DNA of 53,321 bases, taken from assembly GCF_013248995.1 (NCBI RefSeq), contig NZ_JABRPK010000003.1, positions 1 to 53,321 on the forward strand, read 5' to 3'. This document shows, piece after piece, positions 41,687 to 49,127 of this stretch. How positions within the stretch are numbered: the stretch's first letter is position 1; each line of letters begins with the position of its first letter. The notes under the pieces were generated by a model. That model was not told where the DNA came from and did not search any database. It saw nothing but the letters and a program-made list of their open reading frames with translations. This DNA comes from Frigoribacterium sp. VKM Ac-2836. Lineage in GTDB: Bacteria; Actinomycetota; Actinomycetes; Actinomycetales; Microbacteriaceae. Made by a program: the position numbers and the translations under genes.

Positions 41687-41959
41687 ATGCCGATCAGCAA
41701 GAAGTGGAGCCACGTGGAACTGCGTGACTACATCCGTGATCATCGCGGAGGTTATGTGCTCATGGGTGGCGGCCCGGCGGCCTGGTCGAACGGGCTCGAC
41801 ACCCTAAGGCTGACGATATCGTGGAACTTTATCGCCTCGGCCTATCCATTTTCCTCTAAACCAGGTCGCCAACTTGTGCCCGCGGCGGACGTCGTCGCCG
41901 ATGTCCTGCGCCAAGCCGCGACCGTCACAGCATCAGGAACAGGAACCCACCCCCGATGA
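41687..41959 (+). pseudogene. Scar joining the start of a wzc copy to the end of a wzb copy
   Basis: The 90-codon frame begins MPISKKWSHVELRDYIR, nearly the first 17 residues of the Wzc-like protein (MPTDKKWGHVELRDYIR). It ends with GRQLVPAADVVADVLRQAAT, matching the tail of the phosphatase (GQQLVPAADVAISLFALAAT). About 40 residues between match neither. Roughly 2 kb of wzc plus wzb is therefore missing. The stop overlaps the next ATG, exactly where the intact phosphatase abuts the Asp-box gene. Whether the short protein is made is unknown. Confidence 0.8.
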
Positions 41960-42933
41960 CCCAAAATCAGCGCCGCCGCCGCGGCTCGAATTACACACGT
42001 CCCCTCGTAATCGGTGCACTCACCCTTTTCGTCCTCGTTGATGCAGCCTTGGTCGGATACGCCCTCCTGGGGCAAGGAAAGTCTCCCTCTTCTGACGCGT
42101 ACACTCCTGTTCCTATCGCGTCGGCGACCGACGACTCGACGGAGGCGGGTGACGCCGCAACGTTCCCCGCTCCGACGGCCACGCAAGTTGCGCTCGTGTC
42201 ACCATCGACTTACCTCTCAGTAGTGGACGAATCTGTTGCCTACAGGGCGACAGCAGGTACGTGCTCCCCGACGGCGAGACCTGTGCTCGAGAAGTCCGTA
42301 GACGGCGGATCGACCTGGACCGCCTCGACAATCACCACAGACCTTTCGTCGGTCTTCCGGCTGCAGGCGGTTGATCGGGCCTACGCTTACGCGGTCGGTC
42401 TGGGCGGGTCGTCCTGCGTTCCCGGCGTGACCGCCACCTACACATCGGGCGCTGGTTTCCAGACCTACCCGGACCGCGTAGCGACCACGTGGTACCTGGA
42501 CCCTGGGCAACCTGCCATCGTTCACTCGCCCGTCGGGAGTGCGGCTGCGCCTTGCGCAGCCGGTGTTGCCCTCGCGCCGGCTGACGGCAGCAACGCAGCA
42601 TTGCTTTGTTCTGACGGCGTCATCCACAGAACGACCGACTCCGGAGTCTCCTGGGATGCCGGCACAACCATCCCCAGCGCAGTGTCGATTGACTCACAGC
42701 CCGGTGGATACGTGGTCGCCGGGCGCCGAACTGAGGCATGCGGCGGAGTAGCAGTCCTTCTCCTCGACATGTCGAGCGCAGAATCGGTGCCGGCGGTTGT
42801 GGGTTGCGCAGATGAAGCTTTCGCATCTGTTGACGAGTTCGCGCCCATCGTAATCGCCGCGGGTGCCGGGTCTGTATGGATTCAGCTGGGCGACGCCGTA
42901 GCAGTGTCAGCCGACGGCGGACGGACCTTCTGA
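41956..42933 (+). CDS. Membrane-anchored Asp-box protein, second copy
   Basis: 325 aa, paralogue of the 27064-28023 gene, with the same order: RRRRGSNYTRP start, one helix (LVIGALTLFVLVDAALVGYALL), linker, then a secreted domain. The Asp boxes are SVDGGSTW, TTDSGVSW and a terminal SADGGRTF. All six cysteines are kept and the block VTATYTSGAGFQTYPDR is nearly identical, although the rest differs at about half the positions. The frame is intact while its wzc/wzb partners are lost. This suggests either recent loss or an independent use. Confidence 0.75.
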   Translation: MTQNQRRRRGSNYTRPLVIGALTLFVLVDAALVGYALLGQGKSPSSDAYTPVPIASATDDSTEAGDAATFPAPTATQVALVSPSTYLSVVDESVAYRATAGTCSPTARPVLEKSVDGGSTWTASTITTDLSSVFRLQAVDRAYAYAVGLGGSSCVPGVTATYTSGAGFQTYPDRVATTWYLDPGQPAIVHSPVGSAAAPCAAGVALAPADGSNAALLCSDGVIHRTTDSGVSWDAGTTIPSAVSIDSQPGGYVVAGRRTEACGGVAVLLLDMSSAESVPAVVGCADEAFASVDEFAPIVIAAGAGSVWIQLGDAVAVSADGGRTF

Positions 42934-42987
42934 CGCGCGACCCGTGCGCTTTCAGCGGTTCGGCGTCAGAGGTCATCGGCTTCACGT

Positions 42988-43110
42988 TCATCCCTTCGTC
43001 GATGCTGTCGGCCGAGCTGCGCGAAGGAGATCCCCGACCCGGTTGCGGGCCAAGAGCGCGCAGATCAACCCATTGGCCACAACGAAGCTGATGATGGACA
43101 GCCGGAGTAA
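42988..43110 (-). pseudogene. C-terminal remnant of a membrane protein (flippase-like)
   Basis: On the minus strand one frame reads LLLRLSIISFVVANGLICAL, LARNRVGDLLRAARPTASTK and G, then a stop at 42988-42990. A helix followed by a basic tail is the typical end of polysaccharide membrane proteins such as Wzx. In-frame stops (TGA near 43123) block any longer reading, so only the end of a gene survives. Confidence 0.45.
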
Positions 43111-43263
43111 GAGACTCGGCCGTCAACAAGGTTGCTGCAGCCCGTACGAGGCCAAGGCCGAGCCCATAGCTGTCGCCCTTCGATCCGACGGACGCGATCG
43201 CGCCTGCTTCGATGAATCGGTCGGAACAATAGCCAAATCGTTCTTATGAACCGCCCGTCGCAG

Positions 43264-43670
43264 CTAGACGTCAATCCCCAGCGCGCCGTCGGCGCCGTAG
43301 TTGCTCCCGTGCACCCGCTCCACCTCGAAGGTGTGGACGGCATACCCGATCGAACGGGCCGCCGGCGGTTTGGACGTGAGGGCTCAGTAGATCGACGGGG
43401 TGGCCTGCCACGTGCGACAGATCGGCCCGACCCTGAACTCATCTTTGTGCTCATTGATGAACTTTTTCATCCGCTTGACTCGTAGTCGAGCTCCACCGCA
43501 AAGAAGGCCGACGCCGATTTCAGAGTCGCATGCGCCTGGTGTAACCCCGGACCTACCGCTTGGAGTCCGTGTTCCGGGCTGCATCCATCGCGAGTCGGCC
43601 TGCTCGCTCCGAGGGTATCTCCGGGTACTTCATCTTGGCCCCCATGACCCCCCAGGGGTCCAGACTTTTC
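43264..43670 (-). mobile_element. Decayed IS3-family insertion sequence (orfA/orfB fragments)
   Basis: Three pieces of an IS3 transposase on the minus strand. OrfA N-terminus KYPEIPSERAGRLAMDAARN lies at about 43640-43560. OrfA C-terminus LKSASAFFAVELDYESSG ends at 43467 in another frame. OrfB N-terminus MKKFINEHKDEFRVGPICRT starts near 43470, hits a TGA after ATPSIY, and continues as TSKPPAARSIGYAVHTFEVE and RVHGSNYGADGA to a stop at 43264. The DDE catalytic core is missing, so the element is inactive. GGACCCCTGGGGGGTC near 43655-43672 may be a terminal inverted repeat. The remainder of 42934-43984 shows no supportable gene. Confidence 0.8.
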
Positions 43671-43984
43671 CTCAGGCCCAGGCGGAACCGTAGCGCTCCG
43701 ACCGGTACGGCGAGAGGACCAGAACAGATGCGGTGACCAGCGGATGGGCGGAGATGCGGACTCACTTCGATAAGCAATCCTCGATCTGATTGCACACGAA
43801 GCCATGGGAAGCGGAGGGGCGCGCATTAGCCGACGGTTCAATCTCAAGGTAGACGAAGCCGTCGACTTCTCTGGTATTTCAGGTACGCCTTTATCACGGT
43901 GACAACGCCGACGGCCGGGGTCGAGTGGTTCTACGCACCGAGAATGACGGTTCGCCGGTCTGGGGAGCCCCCGGTCAGCGCCAC

Positions 43985-45466
43985 TTAGTAGGCACCGCTC
44001 CCACGCAGGACGGCTCGGGCCGTGCGCCCGAGCAGAATCAGATCGTTGAGCACCGACCAGTTCTCCACGTAGTAGAGGTCCAGTCGAACCGAGTCTTCCC
44101 ACGAGAGATCGCTGCGGCCGCTCACCTGCCACAGGCCCGTGATCCCCGGACGGACGAGGAACCGACGGAAGTTGTGCTTCTCGTAGGACTTGGTCTCGGC
44201 ATCGAGAGGTGGCCTCGGTCCGACCAAGGACATGGTCCCGTTGATGACGTTGAAGAGTTGCGGGAGCTCGTCGAGGCTGTATCGACGCAAGAACGCGCCC
44301 GGCCGAGTGAGACGTGGATCGTCCTTCATCTTGAAGAGCACGTCGTTGCCGGCGTCGCGGTTCTGCTCGGCGAGGTCGGCAAGGTGTTGTTCGGCGTCGA
44401 CCCGCATCGACCGGAACTTGAACATCGTGAAGGTCACCCCGCCCAGGCCGACGCGCTGCTGTCGAAAGATGACCGGGCCGGGCGAGGTGGAGGCCACGAT
44501 GACTGCGATGGTCAGGAAGATCGGAGAGAGCACGAGCAAGGCGAGTCCCGCTGCCACCTTGTCGATGGCCACCTTCGTCCAGACCTTCCGCCCGCCGTAG
44601 ACCGGCGACTCGACGTGGATCAGGGGAAGGCCTGCCACGGGGCGAGTGTGCATCCGCGGGCCGGCGATGTCGGTGAGGGCCGGGGCGACGATCAGCTCGG
44701 TGCCCGACGCCTCGAGTGACCAGCCCAGACGGCGCACCGTCTCGGCCGGGAGTTCGTCACTGCTCGTCACGATGACACAGTCGATATGCCCCCGCTTGAG
44801 CACGGCTTCGATGTCCGATAGGGAACCTGCCACCTCGATGCCGTGGACGGTCTCTCGTGGGCGGGCGCTCGGGACGCAGGCGAGGACGGGCTTGTAGCCC
44901 GCCTCGGGCATCCGGGTGAGACGTTCCGTGAGGTGCAGGACGGACTCCCGCGAGCCGACGAGGAGGGCCGAAGCCGTGTACGTGCCTGTCCGTCGCCGGG
45001 AGACGAGCCACTGGCGCCATGCCCAGCGGGACAGGACGAGGCAGACGGCGGCGACGGGGAACGCGGTGAGGACGAAGCTGCGACCGAGGTCGAGGCGGAA
45101 CACCACGGCGAGGATGGCGAACGTGCCGAAGAGCATGAGGGAGGACTCGAGCACGCGCTTGTACTCCAGGGCACCCTGGCCGATGATGCGCGCGTCGCGG
45201 GTCCCGTAGGAGGACAAGACGAACAGCCAGCCGATGGTCAGTGCCAAGGTGGCGATCGTGTGACGCGTGGCGACGGGCGTCCATGCGGCCCAGCCCCAGC
45301 TCGCGGCGACGTTGATGGTGTACCAGAGAAGTTCTGCGACACCTACCGCGACGAGCACGATGACCGTGTCGGTCAGTGCCAGTCGTCGCGCGTAGTGGCG
45401 GGCCCAGGGGGCCGGCGCCTCCCCGATGATGCCGTGCCGAAGGCGCGCGTCATCCGTGGTGGTCAC
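43985..45466 (-). CDS. Polyprenyl-phosphate sugar-1-phosphate transferase (WbaP/CpsE type)
   Basis: 493 aa from GTG 45466, with GAGGGGGAG just upstream. Four N-terminal helices (about 30-150), a cytoplasmic CoA-binding-like domain (VGSRESVLHLTERLTRMPEAG), a fifth helix (AAGLALLVLSPIFLTIAVIV) and the catalytic PNPT domain. Key segments are GPVIFRQQRVGLGG, FKFRSMRVDAEQ, LRRYSLDELPQLFNVI and SLVGPRPPLD ... PGITGLWQVSGR. It transfers a hexose-1-phosphate to undecaprenyl phosphate, starting the repeat unit. It lies about 6 kb from the other polysaccharide genes, beyond the transporter and decayed DNA. Confidence 0.95.
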   Translation of the reverse strand: MTTTDDARLRHGIIGEAPAPWARHYARRLALTDTVIVLVAVGVAELLWYTINVAASWGWAAWTPVATRHTIATLALTIGWLFVLSSYGTRDARIIGQGALEYKRVLESSLMLFGTFAILAVVFRLDLGRSFVLTAFPVAAVCLVLSRWAWRQWLVSRRRTGTYTASALLVGSRESVLHLTERLTRMPEAGYKPVLACVPSARPRETVHGIEVAGSLSDIEAVLKRGHIDCVIVTSSDELPAETVRRLGWSLEASGTELIVAPALTDIAGPRMHTRPVAGLPLIHVESPVYGGRKVWTKVAIDKVAAGLALLVLSPIFLTIAVIVASTSPGPVIFRQQRVGLGGVTFTMFKFRSMRVDAEQHLADLAEQNRDAGNDVLFKMKDDPRLTRPGAFLRRYSLDELPQLFNVINGTMSLVGPRPPLDAETKSYEKHNFRRFLVRPGITGLWQVSGRSDLSWEDSVRLDLYYVENWSVLNDLILLGRTARAVLRGSGAY

Positions 45467-45551
45467 GAGCTCCCCCTCTTGCAGCGTTCGTCTCGACGTG
45501 TGCCGACAGGGATCGAACCGGGACTGGTTTTACGGCTGATGGGCCACGGAT

Positions 45552-45569
45552 GGATACCCCTGAGTATCC
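45552..45569. promoter_or_regulatory. Inverted repeat between the sugar transferase and LCP genes
   Basis: GGATACCCCTGAGTATCC is a 6-6-6 inverted repeat in the 244-bp gap upstream of the minus-strand sugar transferase gene and downstream of the LCP gene. It could be an operator or a weak hairpin. No T tract follows. Confidence 0.4.
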
Positions 45570-45680
45570 AGTCCTTCCACTGTCAAAGGTCCATCGTAAT
45601 GAATCAGTGTCACATTATGGGAACGAACATCGACGCGTGGGGGAGGGCCCAGGCCCGGTGGCCTTCTCGCCCGTGCTTCG

Positions 45681-46736
45681 TCAGGGCACCGAGAGCATGA
45701 AGGACTCCATAGCGTCGTCCTTGAGAGCCGCTTGCAGGCGAGGAATCAGGGCCGTGTCGAGGTTGACGATCGACTGACCGTCGGCGGACGTGCCCGTGCC
45801 GGCGGTCGGGACGGTGAAGAAGTCGATGTCTTCTTTGGCCAGCCCTCGCAGACTCACGCCGAGGTTCGCCAGGGTGCCCGCGTCGAGGGTGTCGTCCACC
45901 GACAGGTATTCCGAGACGGAGTCGACGAACGCGGAGATCTTCGCGGGGTCGGTGAGCGTGTCACGGCTGATGACCTTGTCGACGATCGCGGTCATGAACG
46001 CCTGCTGGTTCTCGACCCGGGTGTAGTCACCGTCGGTGAAGGCGTACCGCTCACGGACGAAGTTCAGGGCATCGTCACCCGCGAGGTGGTTGAGCCCCGG
46101 CACGATGGTCGTGCCGCGCGCCGTGAATCTCTTCTGGCTGAAGACGTCGACGCCGCCCAGGGCGTCGGTCATGCCCTTGAATCCCTCGAAGTCGATGATC
46201 GCGACGTGGTCGATGCGGGTCTGCAGCAGCTGCTCGACCGTCTGGACTGTCAGGGGCGCGCCTCCGTAGGCGAAGGCCGCGTTGATCTTCGCTTCGCCAT
46301 GGCCCGGGATCGGCACCCACAGGTCGCGCATGATCGACATGACGTAGACCTTCTTGCGGTCGGCGTCGACGTGCATGAGCATCATCGTGTCTGTGCGCTG
46401 GTCGCTCGGGCCCCCTTCGTCGATGCTCGTCGCGTCTGCACGCGAGTCGCTACCCATGAGCAGGATGTTCATCGAGCCGTCGGTCGGTGCGACCGGCCGC
46501 GTCGATTCGTCGGGGAACGCCTGCGGGATCTTCGTGGTCTTCTGGTCGTAGCTGCGGGCCAGGTTCATCGCGTAGACACCACCGATGACACCAACCGTGA
46601 CGAGGATGCCGACGAGCACCGACGCAAGGATGACGAGGGTCTTCACCGGGCCCGACATGTGACGCTTACGTCGCCCGGTGGGCTCGTGATCGTCAAGGTC
46701 TTGGTCGTCCGGGCCGGTGGTGAAGATGTCGGTCAT
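45681..46736 (-). CDS. LCP (LytR-CpsA-Psr) family polymer ligase
   Basis: 351 aa from ATG 46736 with GGGGAG seven bases upstream. Short cytoplasmic start, one helix (VKTLVILASVLVGILVTVGVIGGVYAM), then the extracytoplasmic LCP domain. Conserved segments are MNILLMGSDSRAD, RTDTMMLMHVDADRKKVYVMSIMRDLWVPIP, KINAAFAYGG and VRERYAFTDGDYTRVENQQ. The Arg and Asp pyrophosphate-binding residues are present. LCP enzymes move lipid-linked polymers onto peptidoglycan, which would anchor the polysaccharide made here. Confidence 0.93.
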   Translation of the reverse strand: MTDIFTTGPDDQDLDDHEPTGRRKRHMSGPVKTLVILASVLVGILVTVGVIGGVYAMNLARSYDQKTTKIPQAFPDESTRPVAPTDGSMNILLMGSDSRADATSIDEGGPSDQRTDTMMLMHVDADRKKVYVMSIMRDLWVPIPGHGEAKINAAFAYGGAPLTVQTVEQLLQTRIDHVAIIDFEGFKGMTDALGGVDVFSQKRFTARGTTIVPGLNHLAGDDALNFVRERYAFTDGDYTRVENQQAFMTAIVDKVISRDTLTDPAKISAFVDSVSEYLSVDDTLDAGTLANLGVSLRGLAKEDIDFFTVPTAGTGTSADGQSIVNLDTALIPRLQAALKDDAMESFMLSVP

Positions 46737-46776
46737 GTGGCTCCCCTGGGCGCGCGACTGCGCCCGCTGTTCGTCG

Positions 46777-47430
46777 TCAGACGAGCGTAACGCGCGGTTC
46801 GTCCGTCGTCGGGTTGATCTCACCCCCCGCTCGGGGGTGACCCCCGGCCACCCGGCGCCGGGCGAACAACGGCAACGTGATCGCCACCAGCGGGCCGATC
46901 AACAGGGCCTCGGCCGCCGTGCCGATGCCGACCTGGCCGCCGAGCAGCCAGCCCGCGGCGAGCACCGTGACCTCGATGACCGTGCGGGCTACGCCCACGC
47001 GCCACCCGAGTCGCGCGTGCAGTCCGAGCATGAGGCCGTCCCGTGGCCCGGGCCCAAAGTCGGCCCCGATATAGAGGCCGCTCGCGACGGCCAGCAGCAC
47101 CAGGCCGCCGGCGAACGTCAGCCCCTGCGCCCACCACACCGTCTGTTGCGGCAGCACGTGGAGCCCCAGGTCGGCGACCGGCCCGATCATCAGCGTGTTG
47201 GCGATCGTGCCGAAGCGCGGTCGCTGACGCAGAGGGATCCAGAGCAGCAGCACGACGAGGCTCGTGACGAACGTAACGGTGCCGAACGTCAACCCGGTGT
47301 GCAGGACGAGGCCCTGGGACAGTACGTCCCAGGGGGCGACGCCGATGCCCGCGCGCACCATGAGGGCGATGGCGAAGCCGTAGGCGACGAGGCCGACGAA
47401 CAACTGCAGGAGGCGACGCGAGAAGAGCAT
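46777..47430 (-). CDS. YczE-like membrane protein
   Basis: 217 aa from ATG 47430. Five or six helices, with the family landmarks LFVGLVAYGFAIALMVRAGIGVAPWDVLSQGL and GADFGPGPRDGLMLGL. YczE/YitT-type proteins are membrane proteins of unknown substrate, often divergent from a MocR-type regulator, as here. This arrangement suggests that the regulator controls it. Convergent spacing to the LCP gene is 40 bp. Confidence 0.85.
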   Translation of the reverse strand: MLFSRRLLQLFVGLVAYGFAIALMVRAGIGVAPWDVLSQGLVLHTGLTFGTVTFVTSLVVLLLWIPLRQRPRFGTIANTLMIGPVADLGLHVLPQQTVWWAQGLTFAGGLVLLAVASGLYIGADFGPGPRDGLMLGLHARLGWRVGVARTVIEVTVLAAGWLLGGQVGIGTAAEALLIGPLVAITLPLFARRRVAGGHPRAGGEINPTTDEPRVTLV

Positions 47431-47438
47431 GGAGTCGA

Positions 47439-47477
47439 TCCAATCGCCGAACTGGCCTGGTGGCAAGGGTCCAATCG
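47439..47477. promoter_or_regulatory. Direct repeat between yczE-like and mocR-like genes (candidate MocR operator)
   Basis: TCCAATCG occurs at 47439-47446 and again at 47470-47477, 31 bp apart (three helical turns), in the 62-bp divergent intergenic region. MocR/GabR-type regulators bind direct repeats in such positions. The assignment is inferred from spacing and context. Confidence 0.6.
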
Positions 47478-47492
47478 GCCTAAGGTGGCGCC

Positions 47493-48932
47493 ATGAGCAT
47501 CTCCGACCACGGTGCCACCACCGTCTCGTCACGAGCGCTCGGAGTCCTGCTCGACTCGTGGCGCGCCTCCTCGGCCCCCGGTTACCTGGCGCTCGCCGAC
47601 CGCATCCGCCTGCTCGTGCTCGACGGCCGGCTGCCGGTCGGCACACGGCTGCCGTCCGAGCGCGACCTCTGCGCGCACCTCGGCGTCAGTCGCACGACCG
47701 TCGCGGCGGCCTACGCCGCGCTGCGCGACTCGGGGCACGTCGACAGCCTGCGAGGCAGCGGCAGCGTCGTGCGCCTGCCGGCCCGCACCTCGGTGCCCCG
47801 CCCGACGACGACCGAGGGGCTGCTCGACCTGACGAAGGCGGCGCTGCCCGCGGTGGACGGCATCGCCGAGGCGGCCCAGCGGGCGGCCGGGCGGCTCGGC
47901 GCGTACCTCGACGAGCCGGGCTACGACCCGGTGGGGCGGCCGGTGCTGCGCGAGGCCATCGCCGAACGGTACCGACGGCGAGGGCTCGAGACGAGCGCCG
48001 AGCAGATCGTCGTCACCCTCGGGGCGCAGCACGCCATCGCACTGCTCTCCCGCGTGCTGGTCTCGCGCGGCGACCGAGCCGTCGTCGAGGCACCCGGCTA
48101 CCCGCACGCCTTCGAGGCCCTTCGCGGGGCCGGCGCCCGTCTCGTGCCGGTCAGCGTCACCGTCGACCACGGCTGGGACGAGGCGGCCCTCCTGCAGACC
48201 CTGCGTCGCACCAGCCCGCCGGTCGCCTACCTGATGCCCGACTTCCACAACCCCACCGGCGCGACGATGCCCGCCGACCAGCGCGTGCGGGTGCTCGAGG
48301 CGGCGGCCGACGAGGGCACCGTGGTGATCGCGGACGAGACCATGGCCGAGATGGCGATCGACCGGCGTCGGGACGCCCCCCTGCCGATGGCGGCGTACGG
48401 CCGGGCGGTCTCGATCGGTTCGGTGGGCAAGTCGCTCTGGGGTGGGCTGCGCATCGGCTGGATCCGCGCCGAGCGCCCGCTCGTCGACCGGCTCGTCCGC
48501 GCCCGCTCGGCGGGCGACCTGGGCACGCCCGTGCTCGAGCAGCTGGTGGTCGCCGAGCTGCTCGGCGACTTCGACCGCGTGCTGGAGGCGCGGGCCGGCC
48601 ACCTGAGACGGGGTCGCGACCGCGTCGTCCACGGCCTGCGCGAGGCGTTCCCGTCCTGGCAGGTGCCGTCGCCGGCAGGCGGGCTCACCACCTGGGTCGG
48701 GCTCGGGGCGCCGGTCAGCTCGCAGCTCACCCTCGCCGCCCGGCGCGAGGGGCTGCTGCTCGCCGCCGGTCCGGTGTTCGGCATCGACGGGGCGTTCGAG
48801 CGGTTCCTCCGCGTGCCGTTCTCGTACGCGGACAGCGACACCGACCGGGCGCTCGCGGGCCTGCGGGCGGCGTGGGACGGCGTGGACGGGGTGCAGGCGC
48901 CGGCCTCGCCGCTGCTGGCCGAGGTGGTCTGA
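47493..48932 (+). CDS. MocR/GntR-type PLP-dependent transcription regulator
   Basis: 479 aa with AAGGTGG five bases before the ATG. N-terminal GntR winged helix: YLALADRIRLLVLDGRLPVGTRLPSERDLCAHLGVSRTTVAAAY. The aminotransferase-like effector domain keeps the PLP lysine in SIGSVGKSLWGGLRIGW and the Asn/Asp sites in MPDFHNPTGATM and VIADETMAEM. It resembles the YczR subgroup that pairs with YczE. It should sense a B6 vitamer or amine and regulate the divergent gene and itself. Confidence 0.92.
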   Translation: MSISDHGATTVSSRALGVLLDSWRASSAPGYLALADRIRLLVLDGRLPVGTRLPSERDLCAHLGVSRTTVAAAYAALRDSGHVDSLRGSGSVVRLPARTSVPRPTTTEGLLDLTKAALPAVDGIAEAAQRAAGRLGAYLDEPGYDPVGRPVLREAIAERYRRRGLETSAEQIVVTLGAQHAIALLSRVLVSRGDRAVVEAPGYPHAFEALRGAGARLVPVSVTVDHGWDEAALLQTLRRTSPPVAYLMPDFHNPTGATMPADQRVRVLEAAADEGTVVIADETMAEMAIDRRRDAPLPMAAYGRAVSIGSVGKSLWGGLRIGWIRAERPLVDRLVRARSAGDLGTPVLEQLVVAELLGDFDRVLEARAGHLRRGRDRVVHGLREAFPSWQVPSPAGGLTTWVGLGAPVSSQLTLAARREGLLLAAGPVFGIDGAFERFLRVPFSYADSDTDRALAGLRAAWDGVDGVQAPASPLLAEVV

Positions 48933-49066
48933 GGGACGCGACCGGCGCCTCCTCGGATCGCGACGCCTCGGTCGGGGAGTCGACTCGTCCACAGGAAGAC
49001 CACCGGGGCCGTTCTGCACGGCATGTAAGAAAGCGCCGCCAGTTCCCAGAGAGGCTGGTGACAATG

Positions 49067-49098
49067 GAGGCGCGGTGCACGTCGTCCACCGCGCCTCC
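49067..49098. terminator. GGAGGCGC hairpin between the regulator and the RND gene
   Basis: A perfect 12-bp inverted repeat, GGAGGCGCGGTG (49067-49078) and its complement (49087-49098), 30 bp before the RND start codon. It is the same sequence as the outer stem of the katA terminator. Because it is in the leader of the next gene it may end the regulator transcript or act in the 5' UTR. Confidence 0.6.
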
Positions 49099-49127
49099 TC
49101 TGCTCTCCCTCTCACCACCGGAGCCCC

